Source: Isoetes taiwanensis (lineage: Eukaryota > Streptophyta > Lycopodiopsida > Isoetales > Isoetaceae). From it: DNA of 64,000 nucleotides. The stretch covers positions 10,338,218-10,402,217 of the forward strand of contig JAJEKV010000031.1 in the NCBI GenBank assembly GCA_021234155.1, read 5' to 3'. The position numbers and the translations under genes were made by a program. A model generated the notes under the pieces. That model saw nothing but the letters and a program-made list of their open reading frames with translations, searched no databases and was not told where the DNA came from. Positions 57,969 through 64,000 of this stretch are shown here, in pieces. The stretch's first letter is position 1, and the number at the start of each line of letters is the position of its first letter.

Positions 57969-58757
57969 ATGAGAACGGACCTCGAAAGGATAAAGGCTTT
58001 GCTGGCCGCATTGCGTGAGCTGGTTCGGGTTCGCAACGCCTGCTGCCTCAAGCATCAGCTCGAGGAAAATGGGAAGGGACAAGAAGAGGAGCAAGAGAAA
58101 GAGGTCCTCCAAATCCGAATCCTCCGGACTCAAGTCGATTCAGACTCGACTCAGGAAGAGGAAGAGCAGGCCGAGGACCGAACAGATGGAAGGCAGAGGA
58201 ACACTGCAGATGGAAGGCAGAGGGATACCACAGATGGACGACCAAGGGACACAAGAACCTCTGATTACTAGAAGAAAGTAGATTCTGCATTGGGAAATGT
58301 TTGGAAGGCCAGGAAGCTCGAGCAATTCTCAGGCGAGAACAGGTCGGGCATGGAGGCAGAGGCTTGGCTCGATGAGATGAGCGAATATGGCAACGCTTAT
58401 GGTATGAAGGACAAGGATAAAGGCAGGGTGGCAACAGCCAACCTGAAAGGAGCAGCACGCATATGGTGGAAGGGGTATGCAAAGGCCCATGGCTTGAGCA
58501 AGGATGCTTGCAGGTTCAGGAAGTTTGCTAAAGCCTTCAAGCGCCATTACGTCCCAAGAGAGCACAAGTCCAGCATGATGCAGCAGTTCTATAGGCTGCA
58601 ACAGGGAAATAAATCAGTGCAGAAATATACAGAGGAATTCATGAGGCTAAGGCTTTATGTGCCAAAGTTGGGTGAAAAGCATGCAGTGGAAAGCTATATT
58701 GAAGGGTTGAATGATGAGATCCGCAAGCTTGTAAGGGCGATAAACCCTAAGCAATAA
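57969..58757 (+). pseudogene. Gag of the chromovirus
   Basis: One frame with a single internal TAG (58269). The N-terminal part is charged and coiled-coil-like, with three 8-residue repeats. After the stop, ARIWWKGYAKAHG, FAKAFKRHYVPREH and QQFYRLQQGNKSVQKYTEEF are the retrotransposon gag (capsid) signature. The protein would package the element RNA. It ends before the zinc knuckle, which lies in a shifted frame downstream. Confidence 0.85.
58183..58254. repeat. Three 24-bp in-frame repeats in gag
   Basis: CAGATGGAAGGCAGAGG and variants, three head-to-tail units of 8 codons, coding for repeats of the form TDGRQR. Probably slippage in a disordered part of Gag. Confidence 0.8.
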
Positions 58758-59093
58758 GTTTGTGCGAACGGGGCCTCGCAATAGCGCGGGCGAGGCAAAG
58801 CAGATATCGACAAAGGCAAGGCAACAGGGAGTTATAGCCCTAGGGCAGCCAGCCCAGGCCCAGCTAGAGCCCCATATGGTGGCAACCAGGGGAAGCAGCA
58901 GGAAAAAAAGCAGGTGTCCTTCAAGGACAAGCAGGAGGGGTCAAACTACTCCAAAGCAGTGCGATCCTTTTTGCAGGCTATGCCCAAAGAAAAGAGACAG
59001 GAGTGCATTGAAAAGCGCCTTTGCTTCAGTGCTTCCAGCCGGGCCATAGGGCAATGAACCGCCCCGTCATGGCTAGGGCGATGCTAAGCGGAG
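58758..59093 (+). pseudogene. Gag C-terminus with degenerate zinc knuckle
   Basis: Glutamine- and lysine-rich low-complexity sequence, then near 59010-59060 a zinc-knuckle-like block: LCF in one frame and CFQPGHRAMN in the next. The last cysteine of C-x2-C-x4-H-x4-C is Arg. Frameshift and substitution leave it unable to bind RNA in the usual way. Confidence 0.6.
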
Positions 59094-59531
59094 TTGGGAG
59101 ATCGGGACATTTTGTCCGACGACGACAGCGAGGCAGCCCGCGACTACATCCAGGGTGAGTGTCATATCTTTGCCGCAGTAGACACAGAGGAAGCCAAAAG
59201 CCAGTATAAGGTAATTTCTATAGTAGGGAAGGCCAAGACCAAATCCTTCATAGTCCTGATAGACTCAGGAAGTAGCCATAACTTTGCATCCCCCAGAATG
59301 GTTGAAATGTTGAAGTTGAAACCACTGAAGTCAAAGCCGAGGCCCGTTCTCTTAGCAAGTGGAGCAAGAAGGCGCCCGGCGTGCAAGAGAATTAATTTCG
59401 ACATCGACTTGCCAGGGATTAATATCCAGATGGGGGCAGAGGTAATGGGCATTGGCAAGTATGACCTGATCATAGAATGGAGTATCTTGGACCAGCAGGG
59501 GCAATCATCGATTGTGGGAAGCGGAAGGTGA
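59094..59531 (+). pseudogene. Retrotransposon protease
   Basis: Frame with the retropepsin motif VLIDSGSSHNFAS, catalytic Asp in DSG at 59262-59270, then flap-like and strand regions, and GMGKYDLIIE-type sequence where active copies read a GxDxILG motif. Cleaves Gag-Pol. The frame shifts near 59500 into the RT frame. Confidence 0.8.
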
Positions 59532-60578
59532 CCTTCCCAACGCCTGACGGCAAGATCATTGAGATCACGCAAAAAGGAAGTTGTTCCCATCATGCAAGCA
59601 GTATGTCTTCTAAACGGATGCTCAAGTGCATAAAGAGTGAGCAGGTAGCTTATATCTTCAAGCTTGAGATCCAAGAGCCTGAGCCAGAAGAAGGCAAGGA
59701 GGATCAAGGGCTCAGCAAGTTACCTAAGCAGGTAGCTAACTTGATCACGGAGTTCCATGATCTCTTTCCAGATGAGATCAAGCAGCTTCCTCCTTATAGG
59801 GGAGTCGAGTGTGAGATAGCACTTGAACCGGGAACAAAGCCGATAAGTAAGGCTCCATACAGAATGACGACGCAAGAGTTAACAGAGCTAAAGAAGCAAT
59901 TGCAGGAGTTGCTCGACCTAGGCTTCATTAGACCTAGCGTCTCGCCGTTTGGAGCGCCCATTCTGTTTGTTAAGAAGAAGGATGGCAGTTTAAGGATGCA
60001 TAGACTATAGGCAGTTGAATAAGCACACCATTAAGAACAAGTATGCGCTCCCCAGATCAGATGACTTGATGGATCAGCTCCAAGGTGCAAAGGTTTTCTC
60101 CAAAATTGACTTAAGGTCAGGTTATCATCAGATCCGGATAAAGGAAGAAGATATCCATAAAATCGCCTTCAGAACGCGGTATGGGCATTATGAGTTCACG
60201 GTAATACCTTTCGGCTTATCGAACGCCCCCGCGACGTTCATGAGGCTCATGAACGACATCTTCAGGGAGTTTTTAGACACCTTTGTGATTGTATTCTTTG
60301 ACGACATTTTAGTGTATAGCAAATCCCTTGAAGAACACGTGCAACACTTAAGGAGAGTGCTGGAAAAGTTGAAGAGGCACCAGTTGTATGCCAAGTTGTC
60401 GAAGTGTCACTTCGCAACGGAGAGGGTGGAGTACCTAGGTCATGTGATATCAGCAGAAGGAATTTCAACGGATCCTGCCAAGATTGAAGCAATGATTCGC
60501 TGGCCTAACCAAAGAATGTGCATGAAGTCGGTTTTTCTTAGCAGCGGTACTACGAAAGTTCGTGAAGAACTTTGCTAA
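59477..60578 (+). pseudogene. Reverse transcriptase of the chromovirus
   Basis: Two frames joined near 60010: first YRGVECEIALEPGTKPISKAPYRM, then [27 protein letters not shown], and after the shift [24 protein letters not shown] (first catalytic Asp), [24 protein letters not shown], and [15 protein letters not shown] at 60294 (active-site pair, FFDD instead of the common YIDD/FIDD), then [16 protein letters not shown]. All RT motifs are present in order. Confidence 0.9.
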
Positions 60579-61090
60579 GATAGCGGCCCCGCTAACAGAC
60601 CTGACGAGGGCGGAGAAGGTGAAAGATTGGGTAGAGCATTGGCACAAGAAAGCCCAAGCAGGGTTTGAATTGTTGAAGGAAGCTCTAACAACCGCCCTAG
60701 TCCTAACCCTGCCGGACCCAGAGAAAGATAAGCTTGTAGCCACAGATGCGAGTAAGATAGCTTAGCTACAGCGCAGTGCTCATGCAAGAAGAGCCGTGTG
60801 GTAGCGCACGATTCCGTGAAGATGAACGAAGCAAAACGCTACCCCACCCCACGCATGATCAGGAATTGCTTGCGGTTGTCGTGGCATTAAGAATTTGGAG
60901 GCATTACCTTTGGGAAGGAAGTTCCAATTGATACGATCATCGAGCCTCCAAAGACGTATTCACGCAACCACACCTCAACCCGAGGCAGAGAAGGTGGATG
61001 GAGTTCCTTGAAGAGTATGACTTTGATATAGTCTACAAGCCGTGGAAGCTCAATGTGGTAGCAGATGCGCTTTCAAGGCATCCCCGACAA
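60562..61090 (+). pseudogene. RNase H region
   Basis: Starts with [15 protein letters not shown], the tether, then FELLKEALTTALVLTLPDPEK and VATDAS, first RNase H Asp. After several shifts, HDQELLAVVVALRIWRHYL and, at about 61045-61075, [11 protein letters not shown], the end of the domain. Degrades the RNA template. Broken at three or more places. Confidence 0.8.
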
Positions 61091-62040
61091 CTAGAGTGCA
61101 TTGCAATGCAATTTCGACGCCTCAAATGACTTTGGTAAGAAGATTGAAGAGTCCTTGCCAACGGATGTGGATTTCAGTAAGTGTAGGGCAAGCCTCTCTA
61201 GAGAGGCTAGAACAGATAAAGAGCGGGAAGCCTTTAAACATTATAAGAAGGAAGGCAACCTCGTTATACCATAAGAACAAGTTGTGCGTGCACCAATCAT
61301 CGTATAAGGAAATTGATCCTCCATGACACGCGACAACAAATTTCCCAATAGCTGGCCATGCGGGATTCATGAAAACATATTTCAAAGTCGCAGCAGCCTA
61401 TTATTGGCCGGGAATGAAGAAGCAAGTAGCTCGCTACATCAAGGAATGTCGGCTATGTCGCCAGACAAAGCGGAGCAGCCTTCACCTGTGGGCATTAGAG
61501 CCATTAGCGGTGCCAAACGCTAAGTGGGAGGTGATCAGCATGGATTTCATCACAGGGCTTCCAATGACAGTAAGAGGGAAGGATGCTTTGATGGTAGTGG
61601 TCGACAAGTTGTCGAAGATGGCACATTTTTTGCCTTGCAGGACCATAGATACGGCTATGGATACAGCAAAGCTCTTCACCAAAGAGATCTTCAGGCTTCA
61701 TGGCATGCCAAGGGAGATTATCTCCGACAGGGATCCAAAGTTTATGAGTGCCTTTTGGCAAGACCTCTTTGCGACCATCTCGACGGCTATCCATGAGTAT
61801 CGGCGTATCATCCTCAGACGGATGGCCAAACGGAGCGAACCAACAAGATTTTGGAGGACATGCTACGAAATTATGTCCGAATAAGCAAGGTATGTGGAAG
61901 AATTTATTCACTTGGTGGAGTTTGCATACAATAGCACCAAGCGTGAATCGTCCCAAATGTCGCCGCTTATGATCAATTACGCTATCAATGCCTAACTCCG
62001 CACACTTTGGCACAACCCCGCGTCAAAGGTAGAAGTTTCA
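61091..62040 (+). pseudogene. Integrase core
   Basis: The zinc finger end is KTYFKVAAAYYWPGMKKQVA with CRLCRQ. Then WEVISMDFITGLP (first Asp), LPCRTIDTAMDTAKLF, IISDRDPKFMSAFW (second Asp), and in the next frame [12 protein letters not shown] with the catalytic Glu (about 61828). Thus the D,D-35-E triad is recognisable but a frameshift sits before its last part. It inserts the cDNA. Confidence 0.85.
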
Positions 62041-62049
62041 AGCAGCCAG

Positions 62050-62637
62050 ATGTTGGCCGACATGCAGCAGCTCGTGGAAGAGGTTCGAGGATATCTCCTA
62101 GCGGCAAGGAGTCGACAAAAGAGCATCGCCGACAAGCATCGAATAGTTAGAGAATTCCAAGTTGGCGACGATGTTTGGCTGAAGATCAAGGTGAAGCAGG
62201 CGAAGCTCAGGATCGGGAATTGCAAGAAGCTTGCTCCAAGGTGGGCTGGACCTTTCAGAGTAGTCGAGAGAGTAGGTAATCAAGCCTACAAGCTAGATTT
62301 ACCAGCACACCTTAAGATTCATAAGGTCTTCCACGTGAGTTTGTTGAAGAAGCATACTCCAAATCCAGACGAAGTCTTGGACACTCCAACGTTGTTGGAA
62401 ATGACGGAGGAGCAGCTGGAAATAATTCCAGAATTAATTCTTGATAAAGCTTTCAAGAAAATAAGGAGATCAGAGTTTCTCCAATACTTAGTCAAGTGGA
62501 AACACTTGCCAGTGGAAGACGCGACGTGGGTACTTAAGAAGGATTTATTAAAGCAAAGCATCTACGCTTTATGGAGCAATGGGACGGCAAGGTCATCTCC
62601 GAAGAAATCGGCTCAGGCATGTCGATTTGTGTAGATT
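62050..62637 (+). pseudogene. Integrase C-terminus with chromodomain
   Basis: A 194-codon clean frame: QKSIADKHR, VGDDVWLKIK, KLAPRWAGPFRVVERVGNQAYKLDLP, HKVFHVSLLKKH (the GPY/F module), then TEEQLEIIPELILDK and, at about 62470-62560, SEFLQYLVKWKHLPVEDATWV, a chromodomain core with the W-K-x-L-P and E-x-x-T-W signatures. In chromoviruses this module guides integration to methylated H3 or to centromeric chromatin. It marks the element as a chromovirus. Confidence 0.88.
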
Positions 62638-63500
62638 AATTCTATGTGTAGTTAAGATTAATCTACGCATGCAACCTGTGCTAGGTATCGGTCGCATGCG
62701 TTGTTACCGATGATGGGACCACTACGGTGATCTCTAGGGCGTGGTGTAATGTCGATGTAGGCATGATCGCGTTTCGCTTTGGACGAAAGTGGAAGGTAGA
62801 TTAGAAAATCTACTTCTGTCCCACGGAAGTAGACGACCTCGAGAGAAAAGAGGTCATTGAGAGATGCATTGATAGGAAAGGCACCTTTAGCCCCATATAT
62901 GCTTTGATAGGATGAATTTATCCTTCACGCCCCATATACGGGAAGGATATCCTCCACGGGGCAACTAGAGGTGGTGTAGGCATGAGCGCATATAGCATAT
63001 AGGTGTTTGTCTCCGCCCATAATGGAAGATTCATCCTCTTCCTACGCCGGGAGATTAGCCATGCATTCATGTAGATAGGTGGGGTGGTCACCATATAACC
63101 AAAATTTTATTAATACTTAAAATGGTACTAACGTAGTGTCGACCGCAGCCAATAGAGCCCCGAGGGCAAGGAGGTCGAAGATGAAGACTTGCAACACAAA
63201 TTTTGTTGGAATGTGTTGCAAGAAATGAAGAGTACCTCGAACAATAATTAGGAAATGTTAAAATATTTTGATAAACTAAATTGTTGTGATAAGTGAATTG
63301 TTGAACTTGTTTGACGATGTTATGAATTCATAAGTTATTTTATAAGTTAAGGGCGTAATAATGCTTTAAAAATATTACCTTAAGGTAATCTTAGTAAATG
63401 TGTAAGTATTATAGTGGTATATCGTATGTATCGGGATTGCGTGTTAGGAAGATCCCAAGGTGGGGGAGACTCCACGATGCTTCGCATGCGACATCATTTC
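62638..63500 (+). other. 3' non-coding part of the chromovirus
   Basis: 863 bp without open frame of note. Two GTAGGCATGA-GCG blocks (about 62756 and 62975) and two CCCCATATA blocks are weak internal repeats. It lies between the pol stop and the polypurine tract. Confidence 0.6.
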
Positions 63501-63513
63501 AAGGTGGGGAGAA
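63501..63513 (+). promoter_or_regulatory. Polypurine tract
   Basis: AAGGTGGGGAGAA directly before the 3' LTR start, the usual primer for plus-strand DNA synthesis. Confidence 0.75.
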
Positions 63514-64000
63514 TGTGAAGTTCCAAAGACAAGATAACGGTCCCGTGATCGTATATTGTAATCGTCCCGCCACGCCACGCATTACCGCCACCCCGACGAC
63601 GTATGCCGACGCAGTAGCCAGCGGGTAGCCCCTAGGGGGCAACTTACAGGGAATGTGCATTTATTAATGTGCACATTTAACCATGTGCACATTCATCTAG
63701 GTGCACATTTTCCCATGTGGACACTTTATGCCAAGTGGGCCATACCCAAGTGTGCAATTAATGTGCACATTTACCAATGTACACATTAATGTGGGCACAC
63801 CTTTCCATGTGGGCATATTTTGCCACCTAGCCATTAAAGGCAAGTGGGCCCATTCCCAATTATCCCACATGCCTAAAGGGGATAATTGGAAACCCTAGCC
63901 AACCCCTTGTCTATTTAAGAAGAGAAACCCTAACTTGCCCATTTTTCGTTTCTAGGGCTTTAGAGCTCCGTTTTGGCTGCCCCAAGGGTCAAATCCGCCT
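63514..64000 (+). repeat. 3' LTR of the H3-carrying chromovirus (cut by window end)
   Basis: Starts TGTGAAGTTCC and follows the 5' LTR to the last base. The first 130 bp differ at many CG sites and by small indels, while the next 350 bp are almost identical apart from an 18-bp extra unit. About 1.1 kb of this LTR lies beyond the window. Confidence 0.9.

Larger units (their letters stand above)
51861..64000 (+). mobile_element. Chromovirus (Ty3/Gypsy) carrying two cargo genes, whole element
   Basis: LTR, primer site, cargo module 1 (H3-like), cargo module 2 (acidic protein), gag, protease, RT, RNase H, integrase, chromodomain, polypurine tract, LTR. The internal part is about 10.0 kb, against roughly 4.5-5.5 kb for ordinary chromoviruses; the surplus is nearly all cargo. 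All cargo and pol genes point the same way as the element. It was inserted into a minus-strand LINE at 51860. Confidence 0.85.

Noticed and set aside
58269-58271. In-frame TAG in gag as programmed read-through
   Set aside because: The same copy has stops and shifts in every other gene, so simple decay explains it; only a conserved stop in many copies would argue otherwise.
1-64000. CRISPR array, bacterial operons, Shine-Dalgarno sites, phage genes
   Set aside because: No regularly spaced direct repeats of the right size and no bacterial-type gene order; introns, LTR elements and LINEs show a plant nuclear genome.

Overview
The window looks like nuclear DNA of a land plant, packed with transposable elements. 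The evidence is a three-exon amino-acid transporter gene with GT-AG introns, plant-type Ty3/Gypsy elements (a chromovirus and a Tat/Ogre-like element), tRNA-Met-type primer binding sites, and L1-type LINEs with plant-style zinc-finger C-termini. The second LINE type (37.3-45.9 kb) is unlike common angiosperm L1 elements, so a fern, lycophyte or gymnosperm is possible. That placement is inference only.

Layout. 1-13.3 kb: AT-rich sequence without a convincing gene, holding a LINE zinc-finger relic, a tRNA-Trp-like relic and several short tandem duplications. 13.3-24.2 kb: a degenerate Tat/Ogre-like Gypsy element with two 2.4-kb LTRs. 24.2-26.1 kb: a LINE relic on the minus strand. 27.5-29.9 kb: the only intact-looking host gene, an AVT1-type vacuolar amino acid transporter. 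30.7-33.1 kb: LINE relics and a possible small membrane protein. 33.4-35.8 kb: the 3' part of a second chromovirus, broken by a minus-strand LTR fragment. 37.3-45.9 kb: a plus-strand LINE split by a 6.7-kb minus-strand L1-type LINE with a perfect 17-bp target-site duplication. 46.1-46.3 kb: a short LTR with primer binding site. 48.3-51.9 kb: another L1-type LINE, cut by the large chromovirus that fills the rest of the window (51.86 kb to beyond 64 kb).

The outstanding object is that last element. Between its primer binding site and gag it carries about 4.4 kb of extra sequence with two cargo genes. The first encodes a histone H3-like protein: it starts with an H3-type tail (ALTKQTARK), continues with an extra tail of about 300 residues, and ends in an 89-residue H3 histone fold that aligns to canonical H3 without gaps. 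The second encodes an unrecognised protein with a strongly acidic stretch. Each gene is preceded by the same module: two long hairpins about 200 bp apart, a TATAAATA box, and a related leader. The element then has gag, protease, reverse transcriptase, RNase H, integrase and a C-terminal chromodomain. A chromodomain integrase of this type normally reads methylated H3 tails, so an element that also encodes its own H3-like protein raises the possibility of self-made chromatin targeting or packaging. This copy is mutated (stops and frameshifts), so the system would have to be tested in younger copies.
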